Source: Halarcobacter sp. (lineage in GTDB: Bacteria > Campylobacterota > Campylobacteria > Campylobacterales > Arcobacteraceae). From it: DNA of 64,000 nucleotides. A program made the translations under genes and the position numbers. This document shows positions 18,937-27,440 of the stretch, piece by piece (positions within the stretch are counted from its first letter, which is position 1; each line of letters opens with the position of its first letter). Under the pieces are notes generated by a model, which saw nothing but the letters and a program-made list of their open reading frames with translations, was not told where the DNA came from and did not search any database. The stretch lies in assembly GCA_030145305.1 (NCBI GenBank), contig JAQYVX010000001.1:1-64000 (forward strand). Reading direction: 5' to 3'.

Positions 18937-18952
18937 ATTTTTTCTATTTCTT
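18928..18952. terminator. Hairpin between convergent SDR-like and RND genes
   Basis: Ten-bp perfect arms at 18928-18937 and 18943-18952 overlap the SDR-like stop codon. A T-rich stretch follows on the minus strand side, so it could terminate the RND transcript as well. Confidence 0.5.
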
Positions 18953-18956
18953 CTAA

Positions 18957-21900
18957 CTATTTATCTGCCTTTCTTAAATAAATAAGTCTATATACCATTG
19001 GAACATAATACAAGTTTAGAATAGTTGCCCACAAAATACCAAAACCTAAAGCAATAGCCATTGGCTGTAATACTAAAGCTTGTCCTGAAGCAAAAAACAT
19101 TAAAGTTGTTAAGCCTAAGATTGTAGTTAAAGAAGTCAATAAAATAGGTCTAAGCCTCATTAATGCATACTCTTCCATTTCTTCAAGGTTTTTTGCTTTT
19201 TTAATAAAATCCATCATAATAATTCCATCATTTACAATAACTCCTGCAAGCCCAATGATACCGATTAAACTTGGCATTGTAATATTAATTCCTACAACAA
19301 TATGCCCTACAAGAACCCCTAAAATAGATAAAGGTATAGTTGAAATTATAATCAAAGGTTTAATAACAGAATCAAACATCCAAATAAGAGCAATAAATAT
19401 TAATATAATCGCAAGTAAAGCAGCTTCTCCCATCTCTTTTTGAACTTTTTTATTCTCTTTTTCTTCACCTTTTATATCAATATTTACAAACTTCTTTTGC
19501 TCTTCTAAAACAGGGCTTAATATTTCAAAAATCTCTGAAGAGGTTACATTATTTACACTTGCAGTTATTGATACAATTCTTACATTATTTTCTTTGAAAA
19601 TCTGTGATTGTGCACTTTGTCTAACAATTGTAACAATATCTTTTAAAAGAACTTTTTGCTTAGTTCCTGGAATTAGAAGTTCAAAATAATCTAAAGATTT
19701 TAAATCATCTTTATTTTTACTTTGAAATACAACATCAACAATTCCCTCATCATCAAACATTTTTGAATATGCACCTTTAAAATACATAGGTCTTATGCTT
19801 GACAAAATATAATTCTCTGTAAACCCAAGTCTTTGCCCATAGGTGTTTACTTTAAATTTTAACTCCAAATTTCCAACTAAAATATCATCAGCGATATTTG
19901 ATACGCCTTTTATTTTAGATAATTTTTCTTTTATTATCTTTACACTTTGGACTATTTTTTCATCATTTCCACTAATTGCTAACTCAATGTCATTTTTTAC
20001 AATTCCAGCACCCGGAACATATATTTTAAATTCTTCATATTCTTTACTATTTATCAATGATTTTAATAATTTCTTTAACTCAGATTCTATATCTTGTGCT
20101 GATTTTTGACGTAACATATTTGTATCATCATATTTAGGAGATAAATAAGGATTTATATATTTATCAAAAACATTTTGAGGGGCTCTTTCATAAAGATTTA
20201 CAAAAACTTGAAAATAAAACTCTTCATTTTGAGGAAGATTTTTCCCATCTAATTTGAGCCCTATTACAGAAGAAACAGAATCTACATCTTTATTAAAATC
20301 AAACTCTTTTATAATTTTTTCTTCAATTTTTGCAACTAGAACTTCTGTTTGCTCAATCTTTTTTCCAACTCCAACAGAACCATTTATATAAACTTGTGTT
20401 GAATCAAAATCAGGTAAAAATTGAAATCTGGAACTCATTGCTAAAAATACTGTTGCTGTTAAAATTGTAGCTACCATAATAAGTAAAGCAAAAAATCTTC
20501 TTTTTAATAAAAAATTTAGAACTGTTTTATATATTTTTCTATTTACTTCCCAAATCTTATCAGATCTTTTTTCTTTTTGATTAACATCAAAAATCTGATT
20601 TGCATGAAGAGGAAGAAAAAAGAAGGCTTCAACAAGAGAAGATAACAATAATATTGTTATCATAATTGGAAGAACTTTCATAAACTTTCCAACTTCTCCT
20701 GTCATTAATAAAATTGGTAAAAATGAAAAAATAGTAGTAGCCGTTGCTGTTAAAACAGCAGGATAAACTTCTAAAGAGCCATCTAAAGCTGCGCTAAATC
20801 TATCTTTTCCCATTTCCATATGCCTATAAATATTTTCACCAACAACAATAGCTTCATCTACAAGCATTCCTAAGGCAATTAAAGCCCCAAGTAAAGAAAG
20901 CATATTTAAACTATATCCCATTGCTTCTGCTGAAATTAGTCCTATCATAAAAGAAGTGGGAATTCCAATAGCAATTACAATAGCAATACGTACATTAATA
21001 AAATAAAATAGTGCAATAAATAGTAAACATAAGCCAAATAAAATATTTGATACAACAGTATTAAGTCTATTTTTAATCCAAACAGAAGTATCTGTATGGG
21101 TATCAAACTCCAAACTTGGATATCTTTTTTTATAATCTTTCAAAATTTCTTTTATCTGAGCAACTAATTCAACAGCATCACCAGTTTCACTTTTATTTAT
21201 CCCAATAGAAACATCTCTATTTCCATTAAAATGTGAAATATTATTTACATCTGCTAACTGATATTCAATTTTTGCAATATCTTTTAAATAAATTTTTTGA
21301 TTTGATATTTTTAAAATAGTATTTTGAATTTTTGTTATATCTTTTTCACCATTAAAAGTACTCAAATAATAGTGTCTTGTCTTATCTTTTACAATACCAG
21401 CAGGAAATATTGAACTTAAGTTTTGAACTGTATTAATAACTTCTTGAAGATTTAAAGAATAAGCTTTGATTTTATGTTCATCAAATTTGATTAATAACTC
21501 TTTTTCACTATCTCCCCAAATTGATAAATCACTTAAATCTTTTAACTGAGCAAAAGTAGATTTCATCTCTTTAGCTACTTTTAAAAGATTTTCTTTTGAT
21601 TCATCTGCATATAAAACTACTGTTACTAAAGGAATTACACCTAAAACTTCTTTTACAATAGGATCATCCATATCAGAAGGAAACTCTACTTTTGTCTTAG
21701 TTACAATATCTTTTACATCATCTATAACATCTTTTGCTTCAAAACCCTTTTTTAACTTTGCATTTATTGAAAAATATCCATTTTTTATTATAGAAGTAAT
21801 ATCCCCTACTTCATCTAAAGAAGTAAGCTCTTCTTCTAACTCTTCAACAGCAATTTTATCTAATAAATCTGAACTAGCTCCGGCATAAGAGCCTGTTATA

Positions 21901-22043
21901 GAAACAGAATCTAATGAAGCTGGTGGAAAAATCTCTTTTGGTATTTGAAAATATGCAAGGGATGAAAGTATAAAAATAAATATAAGTAAGAAGTGGTTTA
22001 ATATTGGTTTTCTTAATCCAAACTCTATAATTGTTCGTATCAT
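18957..22043 (-). CDS. RND-family efflux permease (AcrB/HAE1-like)
   Basis: At 1028 residues this is a full-length RND pump. A first helix is followed by a large periplasmic domain, then a multi-helix block containing GALIALGMLVDEAIVVGENIYRHME (the charged proton-relay region), a second large periplasmic domain and a final block with GIIGLAGVIVNDGIIMMDFI. It should use the proton gradient to export small molecules. No membrane-fusion or outer-membrane partner lies next to it. Its start overlaps the ftsL-like gene by four bases, so it is the third gene of the rsmH operon. Confidence 0.9.
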   Translation of the reverse strand: MIRTIIEFGLRKPILNHFLLIFIFILSSLAYFQIPKEIFPPASLDSVSITGSYAGASSDLLDKIAVEELEEELTSLDEVGDITSIIKNGYFSINAKLKKGFEAKDVIDDVKDIVTKTKVEFPSDMDDPIVKEVLGVIPLVTVVLYADESKENLLKVAKEMKSTFAQLKDLSDLSIWGDSEKELLIKFDEHKIKAYSLNLQEVINTVQNLSSIFPAGIVKDKTRHYYLSTFNGEKDITKIQNTILKISNQKIYLKDIAKIEYQLADVNNISHFNGNRDVSIGINKSETGDAVELVAQIKEILKDYKKRYPSLEFDTHTDTSVWIKNRLNTVVSNILFGLCLLFIALFYFINVRIAIVIAIGIPTSFMIGLISAEAMGYSLNMLSLLGALIALGMLVDEAIVVGENIYRHMEMGKDRFSAALDGSLEVYPAVLTATATTIFSFLPILLMTGEVGKFMKVLPIMITILLLSSLVEAFFFLPLHANQIFDVNQKEKRSDKIWEVNRKIYKTVLNFLLKRRFFALLIMVATILTATVFLAMSSRFQFLPDFDSTQVYINGSVGVGKKIEQTEVLVAKIEEKIIKEFDFNKDVDSVSSVIGLKLDGKNLPQNEEFYFQVFVNLYERAPQNVFDKYINPYLSPKYDDTNMLRQKSAQDIESELKKLLKSLINSKEYEEFKIYVPGAGIVKNDIELAISGNDEKIVQSVKIIKEKLSKIKGVSNIADDILVGNLELKFKVNTYGQRLGFTENYILSSIRPMYFKGAYSKMFDDEGIVDVVFQSKNKDDLKSLDYFELLIPGTKQKVLLKDIVTIVRQSAQSQIFKENNVRIVSITASVNNVTSSEIFEILSPVLEEQKKFVNIDIKGEEKENKKVQKEMGEAALLAIILIFIALIWMFDSVIKPLIIISTIPLSILGVLVGHIVVGINITMPSLIGIIGLAGVIVNDGIIMMDFIKKAKNLEEMEEYALMRLRPILLTSLTTILGLTTLMFFASGQALVLQPMAIALGFGILWATILNLYYVPMVYRLIYLRKADK

Positions 22044-22309
22044 CTGATGTTTATACCATTTGCCTCTTCTATTGAATAAATCATCAAAGAGTCTTCAACT
22101 TGATTTTTAAATTTCATATCTTCCAACTGTTGTGCTAAAAATTTATTCTCTTCTTTTAAAGAGATATAATGTGCATATAATTTATTAATATCTTTACTTA
22201 CATAATATATATTATTTGTAAAATATATTTTTGGAATAAATAAAATTAAACCAATAAATAAGAGCCCAAAGGCTATGATTATAGAATTTTTAGAATTTAA
22301 TCTAATCAA
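22040..22309 (-). CDS. FtsL-like small bitopic division protein
   Basis: The protein has 89 residues: a short basic cytoplasmic tail, one transmembrane helix (residues ~10-28), then a heptad-rich helix (YVSKDINKLYAHYISLKEENKFLAQQ). This is the FtsL/DivIC topology. It sits directly after rsmH (mraW), the usual place of ftsL, overlapping it by 8 bases. FtsL acts at the septum with FtsB and FtsQ. Sequence conservation in this family is too low for certainty, so the call rests on topology and position. Confidence 0.65.
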   Translation of the reverse strand: MIRLNSKNSIIIAFGLLFIGLILFIPKIYFTNNIYYVSKDINKLYAHYISLKEENKFLAQQLEDMKFKNQVEDSLMIYSIEEANGINIR

Positions 22310-23204
22310 ATTTAAATATCCTTAACTTTGAACTTCTACTTCGTGGATTTTGTTTTATCTCTTGTTTTGTAGGAATAATAGGTTTTCTTGTAATTATTTT
22401 TCCTAAAGAATGATTTTTCCCACATTCACATCTAAAAGCTTCAGGAGGACAAATACAAGACTTACTCCATTTTTTAAAATAGTTTTTAACTATTCTATCT
22501 TCTAAAGAATGAAAAGAGATAATAGCTACAATACAATTTGAAAGTTTAGCTTCCTCTAAAGAATCAAATAATCTTTCTAAAACTCCAAGTTCATCATTTA
22601 CTTCAATTCTAATTCCTTGAAAAGGAAGAGTTGCAGGATGAAGTTTTCCTTTATGCATCTTTTTTGATAAAAAATCAGCAAGTTCTTTTGCACTAGAAAA
22701 GGGTCTATTATTTACGATTAAAGATGCTACTTTTTTATATTCTCTAACTTCTCCATACTCTTTAAAAACTTTTTCAAGCTCACTTTGAGAATAAGTATTT
22801 ACGACAATTGAGGCATCCAAGGATTTTGTTTGATCCATTCTCATATCAAGAGTATCACCATCAAAACCAAAGCCACGTTCATTTTTATCAAGCTGTAAAG
22901 AAGAAACACCAATATCAGCTAAAACACCTCTAACTTTAAAACCTCTAAAAGTCTCTAAGACATGTTCAAAGTTTCCTTGATTAAATAAAACTCTAGTTTT
23001 ATAAGCATCAAGTCTTTTTTTTGAAAAGAGCAAAGCCTCTTCATCTTGGTCATTACAAATTAATTGAATATTTTCATTCTGCTCTAGTAATCCTAAACTA
23101 TGACCAGCGTAACCTGTAGTACAATCAATAATATAACCTTCATTTATCTCTTCAAAGGCATGTAAAGTCTCTTTATAAAGTACAGGGATGTGAGGAACTT
23201 CCAT
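22302..23204 (-). CDS. rsmH: 16S rRNA (cytosine-1402 N4)-methyltransferase RsmH
   Basis: This full-length 300-residue RsmH starts MEVPHIPVLYKET, has the SAM-binding IIDCTTGYAGHS, the conserved ADIGVSSLQLD and RGFGFDGDTLDMRMD blocks, and ends with the typical NPRSRSSKLRIF. It methylates N4 of C1402 in the ribosomal P site using S-adenosylmethionine. It is first of an operon with the ftsL-like and RND genes, a shortened form of the dcw-cluster start (rsmH-ftsL). Confidence 0.95.
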   Translation of the reverse strand: MEVPHIPVLYKETLHAFEEINEGYIIDCTTGYAGHSLGLLEQNENIQLICNDQDEEALLFSKKRLDAYKTRVLFNQGNFEHVLETFRGFKVRGVLADIGVSSLQLDKNERGFGFDGDTLDMRMDQTKSLDASIVVNTYSQSELEKVFKEYGEVREYKKVASLIVNNRPFSSAKELADFLSKKMHKGKLHPATLPFQGIRIEVNDELGVLERLFDSLEEAKLSNCIVAIISFHSLEDRIVKNYFKKWSKSCICPPEAFRCECGKNHSLGKIITRKPIIPTKQEIKQNPRSRSSKLRIFKFD

Positions 23205-23265
23205 TAAAATAGTCCTTAATAGTTTTTATGTATAATAGCTAAAAATATATTTGAGGCCTTTTAAA

Positions 23266-23844
23266 ATGATTGACTCTTCCACTGTTAAACTTCTAAGTGA
23301 TTTATCACTAAGTATGTTTAGTAAAAATTTCTTTGGTATTTATCATGGTGCAATATCTGCTAAATTAGACCATAATTCATTTATAATAAACACATCAGAT
23401 GCAATATTTGATAAAATGAATGAAAATTCATTTTGTGAACTTAATATGAATAAAGAAGATTATAGATGGAAAATTGCAAGTATTGAATCAGATATTCACT
23501 CAACAATCTATAATAATATTCATGAGGCAAAATATATAGCCTTTGGTGTTCCTATTTATACAACCGCTTATACTTTTGAGCATAATGAAATTATTTTTGA
23601 GGACTTTTTTGGGAAAATCACTTTTGGGAAAATTCCAATTTATGACCCTGGTGATTTTAATACTTGGTATGCAAGAAATGCCCTGGAAATTACAAAATAT
23701 CTAAAAGAAACAGATACTCACGTTATGATTATAAAAGGAATTGGCACATATATATATGACCGTGATATTAATAATCTTACAAAGAAAGTTGCTATTTTGG
23801 AGAACTCATGTAGGCTTTTAAGCATAAAATCCTCTTATAAATAA
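23266..23844 (+). CDS. Class II aldolase/adducin-domain-like protein
   Basis: The ATG at 23266 follows GAGG with nine-base spacing and is preferred to an in-frame TTG at 23251. The ~192-residue product resembles the class II aldolase/adducin fold: FFGIYHGAISAKLDHNSFIINTSDAIFDKM near the start corresponds to the substrate loop, and a late IKGIGTYIYDRDINNLTKKVAILENSCRL block corresponds to the final helices. The zinc-binding His pair of true aldolases is not clear (only HST near residue 82), so it may not be a metal aldolase. It is divergent from rsmH, 62 bases apart. Confidence 0.65.
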   Translation: MIDSSTVKLLSDLSLSMFSKNFFGIYHGAISAKLDHNSFIINTSDAIFDKMNENSFCELNMNKEDYRWKIASIESDIHSTIYNNIHEAKYIAFGVPIYTTAYTFEHNEIIFEDFFGKITFGKIPIYDPGDFNTWYARNALEITKYLKETDTHVMIIKGIGTYIYDRDINNLTKKVAILENSCRLLSIKSSYK

Positions 23845-23957
23845 TTGTAAATCACATTTTTGAGTATTTTTCACCTAATAAAGCCCTAGTTTTAGCTATT
23901 TCAAAGTTTAAATACTATAAAGTTTATCAAATTTAAAATTACACAAGGAGTTCATCT

Positions 23958-24236
23958 ATGAACAAAGCTGAATTTATAGACGCAGTTGCTGCAAAAGCAG
24001 GATTATCAAAAAAAGACGCTAAAGGTGCAGTTGATGCAGTTTTAGAAACAGTTACGGAAACATTAGTTAAAAAAGAAACTGTAAGTTTCATTGGTTTTGG
24101 TACATTTAGTACTGCTGCAAGAGCTGCAAGAACTGCTAAAGTTCCAGGTACAGACAGAACTGTTGACGTACCTGCAACTACTGTTGCTAAATTTAAAGTT
24201 GGTAAAGCATTAAAAGAAGCGGTATCAGGTAAATAA
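23958..24236 (+). CDS. hup: HU-family histone-like DNA-binding protein
   Basis: The protein has 92 residues. It starts MNKAEFIDAVAAKAGLSKKDA and has the helix VDAVLETVTETLVK, then SFIGFGTFS and the DNA-grasping beta arm with a proline (VPGTDRTVDVPATTVAKFKVG). It should form dimers that bend and compact DNA. The start follows a good ACAAGGAG ribosome site. Codon use appears optimised (many GCT, GTT and AAA), as expected for a highly expressed gene. A strong terminator follows. Confidence 0.95.
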   Translation: MNKAEFIDAVAAKAGLSKKDAKGAVDAVLETVTETLVKKETVSFIGFGTFSTAARAARTAKVPGTDRTVDVPATTVAKFKVGKALKEAVSGK

Positions 24237-24252
24237 TATCTTTTCTTAATAT

Positions 24253-24287
24253 AAAAAAGGATTCATCTTAAAGATGAATCCTTTTTT
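24253..24287 (+). terminator. Rho-independent terminator of hup
   Basis: GGATTCATCTT pairs with AAGATGAATCC (24259-24269/24271-24281), extended by A6/T6. The compact stem with a T tail follows 16 bases after the hup stop codon. Confidence 0.92.
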
Positions 24288-24314
24288 ATTCTCTAATTTT
24301 TAATTCTCTAAAAT

Positions 24315-24401
24315 GCCCGTATGGTGAAATTGGTAAACACGTTGGATTCAAAATCCAATGACTTCACGGTCTTGTCGGTTCGAGTCCGACTACGGGTACC
24401 A
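24315..24401 (+). tRNA. tRNA-Leu (anticodon CAA)
   Basis: A cloverleaf can be folded. The acceptor GCCCGTA pairs with TACGGGT (one G-U), the D arm is GGTGAAATTGGTAAAC, and the anticodon stem TTGGA/TCCAA encloses loop TTCAAAA with CAA at 24349-24351. A variable arm of the class II type (ACTTCACGGTCTTGT) is followed by the T arm CGGTTCGAGTCCG. The discriminator is A and CCA is encoded (24399-24401). It reads UUG codons. Confidence 0.96.
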
Positions 24402-24424
24402 CTTACTTTTAATTTAAAACTCAA

Positions 24425-24913
24425 TTATTCAAACGTCGTCAATAATTTTTCAATATCTTTTTTCAAAGAAAGAGGTTTTGTAATAGGTGCATACCTATTT
24501 ATAACTTTTCCATCTTTGTTAATTAAGAATTTTGTAAAGTTCCATTTTATTTTTTCACTTCCAAATAAACCTGATTCTTGTTCTTTTAAATATTTAAATA
24601 ATAAAGATTCATTTTCTCCATTAACTTCTACTTTTGAAAACATATCAAACTTTACATTATAAGTTAAAGAACAAAAACTTTTTATCTCTTCTTCATCTCC
24701 TGGCTCTTGATTTGAAAATTCATTAGAAGGAAAACCTAAAACCATAAAATCTTTATCTTTATAAGTTTCGTATAATTCTTGTAATCCTTCATATTGAGGA
24801 GTAAATCCACAATTACTAGCTACATTTACAATAAGTAATGTTTTGCCTTTATATTTAGACATTGATATTTCTTTTCCATCAATGTCTTTTACATTTATAT
24901 CATAAATATTCAT
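24425..24913 (-). CDS. Glutathione/thioredoxin-dependent peroxidase (GPx family)
   Basis: This full-length 162-residue GPx has the peroxidatic Cys35 in NVASNCGFT, the conserved Gln in GFPSNEFSNQEPG and the Trp/Asn pair in KWNFTKFL. It carries Cys, not selenocysteine. Bacterial members of this kind usually take electrons from thioredoxin, reducing hydrogen peroxide and lipid peroxides. It is followed by, or co-transcribed with, the alcohol dehydrogenase gene upstream on the same strand (28-base gap). Confidence 0.92.
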   Translation of the reverse strand: MNIYDINVKDIDGKEISMSKYKGKTLLIVNVASNCGFTPQYEGLQELYETYKDKDFMVLGFPSNEFSNQEPGDEEEIKSFCSLTYNVKFDMFSKVEVNGENESLLFKYLKEQESGLFGSEKIKWNFTKFLINKDGKVINRYAPITKPLSLKKDIEKLLTTFE

Positions 24914-24941
24914 ATTAATAATTCTCCATTCTTTTTTCCTA

Positions 24942-26087
24942 CTAGGCTTTTTCTAATATTTCTACAATAATTTCTTTTGAATATATTTTATCCATTCCCC
25001 AAACTTTCGATGTCTCATATGCATTTTCTGCTAAAGATCCAATTCCTTCTTTTGGAATATTTGCATCACTAAGAGTTATAGGTGCTCCTATTTTATTAAA
25101 CCATTGTTCTAATTTTTCAATACCTACATTTTCATCATCACTATTAAAAATTTCTCTTGCAAATCTTTTAAATTGAGATATATTTTGTTCTTTGTACCAT
25201 TTCATCCATGCAGGAATTACAACTGCCAGTCCTGCACCATGAGCCACATTGTATAAAGCAGAAAGAGAATGTTCAATCATATGATTAGGGAAATTTCCAC
25301 CTTCTGTTCCTGCTGGAGTTAATCCATTTAATCCTTGTGTTGCAGCCCAAGCAAACTCAGCTCTAGCATTATAATCATTTGGATTTTCAAGTAAAACTTC
25401 TGTTGTCTCCATAATTGTTTTAATAATAGATTCAACAATTCTTGAATTAAAATGAGGATGAACCTTAGCTGTAAAATATACTTCAATACTATGAGCAATA
25501 ACATCTACAGCAGAATAAGCTAAATACTCTTTGCTAACTGTAGCCATAAGTTCAGGATTGATTACAGAAACTACTGGATTTAATAACACTGAAGCTATAG
25601 AATATTTTTGTTTTGTTTCATCATTCATAATCACAGCATTTCCATTCATCTCACTAGCAGTTGCTGAAAGTGTCATAACTGTAAATACAGGTAAGGCTTC
25701 CATAATTTGTGACTTATTAATAAAAAAGTCCCAAACATCTCCATCATACTTAGCACCAACTGCTATTGATTTTGCACTATCAACAACTGATCCACCACCA
25801 ACAGCTAAAACTGCACTAATTTTATTCTCTTTTGCTAGATTAATACCTTCATTTATTTTACTAAGAAGTGGGTTACTTACAACTCCTGAAAGTTCTTCAA
25901 ACTCTATGTTATTTTTATTAAGAGAGTCAATAATTTTCTCATATAGACCATTCTTTTTTACACTCCCTCCTCCATAAACTAATAATACTTTTTTAACATC
26001 TGCTTGTTTTAAGTATTCACCAATATTTTTCTCTTTTTCTTTTCCAAACTCTATTTTTGTTGGGTTGTAATATGTGAAATTATTCAT
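24942..26087 (-). CDS. Iron-containing alcohol dehydrogenase (BdhA/YqhD-like)
   Basis: The 381-residue protein has the group III ADH pattern. The NAD(P) site is in AVGGGSVVDSAKSIA, and the metal histidines are in VDVIAHSIEVYF and MIEHSLSALYNVAHGAGLAVV. It is probably a broad NADPH-dependent aldehyde reductase such as YqhD, which detoxifies short or reactive aldehydes. It is divergent from an HxlR regulator with a perfect palindrome between the two starts, and is followed by a peroxidase gene, so an electrophile or redox response is a reasonable inference. Confidence 0.9.
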   Translation of the reverse strand: MNNFTYYNPTKIEFGKEKEKNIGEYLKQADVKKVLLVYGGGSVKKNGLYEKIIDSLNKNNIEFEELSGVVSNPLLSKINEGINLAKENKISAVLAVGGGSVVDSAKSIAVGAKYDGDVWDFFINKSQIMEALPVFTVMTLSATASEMNGNAVIMNDETKQKYSIASVLLNPVVSVINPELMATVSKEYLAYSAVDVIAHSIEVYFTAKVHPHFNSRIVESIIKTIMETTEVLLENPNDYNARAEFAWAATQGLNGLTPAGTEGGNFPNHMIEHSLSALYNVAHGAGLAVVIPAWMKWYKEQNISQFKRFAREIFNSDDENVGIEKLEQWFNKIGAPITLSDANIPKEGIGSLAENAYETSKVWGMDKIYSKEIIVEILEKA

Positions 26088-26151
26088 TTTTTACCTTTTA
26101 TTTTAAATATTTATGAAAATTGTATCTCCAACATACTTAATTATACCTTAC

Positions 26152-26170
26152 ATTACTTTAGGTAAGTAAT
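26152..26170. promoter_or_regulatory. Candidate HxlR operator between adh and hxlR
   Basis: A perfect palindrome, ATTACTT-N5-AAGTAAT, lies in the 132-base divergent intergenic region, 50 bases before the hxlR start. HxlR-family proteins bind such short inverted repeats as dimers, so this is the likely shared operator. Confidence 0.55.
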
Positions 26171-26219
26171 ACATATTTAAGTAAATTAAGATATAATTAA
26201 CAATATAAAAAGGATTTAA

Positions 26220-26561
26220 ATGTATTATGTAGATGATAAAGAATATAAATGTTCAGTTTCCGTGACAATGGATATTTTTAATGACAGATGGAAGTTAGCT
26301 GTTATTTGGTATCTTCTTGAATCTAATAAAAGATATAAAGAATTAAATAGAGACATAAGTGAAATAAGTCAAAAAACACTTACTATCAAATTAAAAGAGT
26401 TAGAAGAAAAAAATATTATTAAAAGAGAAGTATTTGCAGAAGTACCACTTAAAGTAGTTTATTCTCTTACTCCTATTGGAATGAAATTAAAACCCGTTTT
26501 AAAAGAGATGTTCGAATGGGGTATTGAATATGTAAAAGAAAATGGGAAAATAATTGATTAA
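26220..26561 (+). CDS. HxlR-family (MarR-like winged helix) transcriptional regulator
   Basis: This 113-residue HxlR protein starts with YKCSVSVTMDIFNDRWKLAVIWYLL, in which the Cys (residue 10) is in the position that senses thiol-reactive compounds in relatives such as YodB/HypR. The helix-turn-helix is RDISEISQKTLTIKLKELEEKNII. It probably controls the divergent alcohol dehydrogenase and peroxidase genes. The IS256-type cassette begins only 15 bases after its stop codon. Confidence 0.9.
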   Translation: MYYVDDKEYKCSVSVTMDIFNDRWKLAVIWYLLESNKRYKELNRDISEISQKTLTIKLKELEEKNIIKREVFAEVPLKVVYSLTPIGMKLKPVLKEMFEWGIEYVKENGKIID

Positions 26562-26576
26562 ATATTTAAATATAAA

Positions 26577-26603
26577 GAGAGCGATAGAAATTCCGTGTCA
26601 ATC
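26577..26603 (+). repeat. Left terminal inverted repeat of the cassette
   Basis: It starts GAGAG and contains GAAATTC and GTGTCA, the IS256-like end pattern, and matches the reverse complement of 30071-30097 at 21 of 27 positions. It lies 15 bases after the hxlR stop codon. Confidence 0.85.
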
Positions 26604-26629
26604 TGATAAAATAAAATCAAGGATTGAAC

Positions 26630-26785
26630 ATGGAAGAGAAATATGACTTTGACTTTAATGAAGTTTTAGAAGAATATAAAAGTGGGAAAAAACTTACAGG
26701 AAAAGGTGGACTTTTAGCTCCACTTATAAAACAACTAGCAGAAGCTACTGTTTTATCATTTAAACTCCTAGTCTTAACTTTTTAA
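26630..26785 (+). pseudogene. Truncated IS256-family transposase (N-terminal remnant)
   Basis: A 51-codon ORF begins 27 bases inside the left inverted repeat. Residues ~20-40 (KLTGKGGLLAPLIKQLAEAT) match the N-terminal signature of IS256/Mutator transposases (LTGxxGxLxPLLKxLxEAxL). The frame then runs into unrelated sequence (VLSFKLLVLTF) and stops. All of the DDE catalytic domain is missing; the usual length is about 400 residues. The rest of the element is occupied by cargo genes, so the transposase was lost by internal deletion or replacement. Confidence 0.8.
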
Positions 26786-26839
26786 GAAATTATACTATTA
26801 TACTTTTTTTAATTTATTGTAATAAATCAATTTTAAATT

Positions 26840-27439
26840 TTATTTTTTATAAAATTCTTTTATCAAACTAAGTGTTTCTAAATCTTTTTTAGTACCTCTT
26901 TCTTCTAAATGCCTTATAACTCTTTCATATCTTTCTTTATTAAAATGTTGCCCTAGTCCAAACTTTGCACTAATAGTAGTTGGAACTAATTTGTATATAC
27001 ATACGGCAGTTATGGCTTTTTTATACATTTCGTGATTTAAGGGAATATACTTACCTTCTTTTTGCAGTTTTTTCATTAATGTTTCTAAAGCATTTGCTTT
27101 TTCTTCATAATCTTCTACAAATTGAATTTGCCCATCTAATATAACTGATTTATAAAGTTGTGTTGCAGGACAAGCAGTTCCTGTATCTGTACTAAAATAA
27201 GAAGGTAACAAAGAATAATCTTCAACAACTGAAAAACTTGCATTAGAGTTATTTTTTATAACTTCAATTTTTTTCCCTTTTTTTGCACCATGAAAAAAAA
27301 CTTCACCATCTAGTTCTACAAAATTTATTGGTATAGAATAAGGTTTATTATCCATACAAAGGGCTAATGTTCCATATTCTGCTTTTTGTATTACATCATT
27401 TATTATATTTTTATTCGTTATTTCAAAAACTTTTCTCAT
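26840..27439 (-). CDS. Pyridoxamine-phosphate-oxidase-like FMN-binding protein (NimA-type)
   Basis: The product has about 199 residues of the PPOX/Nim split-barrel family. It shows YGTLALCMDNKPYSIPINFVELDGEVFFHGAKKGKKIEVIKNN, then ASFSVVEDYSLLPSYFSTDTGTACPATQLYKSVILDGQIQFV, a flavin-binding barrel. Members use FMN or F420 to reduce small compounds, and some inactivate nitroimidazoles. The ATG at 27439 is preferred over a TTG at 27463: it starts two bases past the PfpI-like stop codon, so the two are translated together. It is cargo of the IS256-type cassette. Confidence 0.85.
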   Translation of the reverse strand: MRKVFEITNKNIINDVIQKAEYGTLALCMDNKPYSIPINFVELDGEVFFHGAKKGKKIEVIKNNSNASFSVVEDYSLLPSYFSTDTGTACPATQLYKSVILDGQIQFVEDYEEKANALETLMKKLQKEGKYIPLNHEMYKKAITAVCIYKLVPTTISAKFGLGQHFNKERYERVIRHLEERGTKKDLETLSLIKEFYKK

Positions 27440-27440
27440 T

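Noticed and set aside
24321-24662. 113-codon plus-strand frame
   Set aside because: It begins inside the tRNA-Leu gene and continues antisense to the glutathione peroxidase gene.
24425-24913. Selenocysteine-containing glutathione peroxidase
   Set aside because: The active-site codon encodes Cys and no in-frame TGA or SECIS-like structure is needed.
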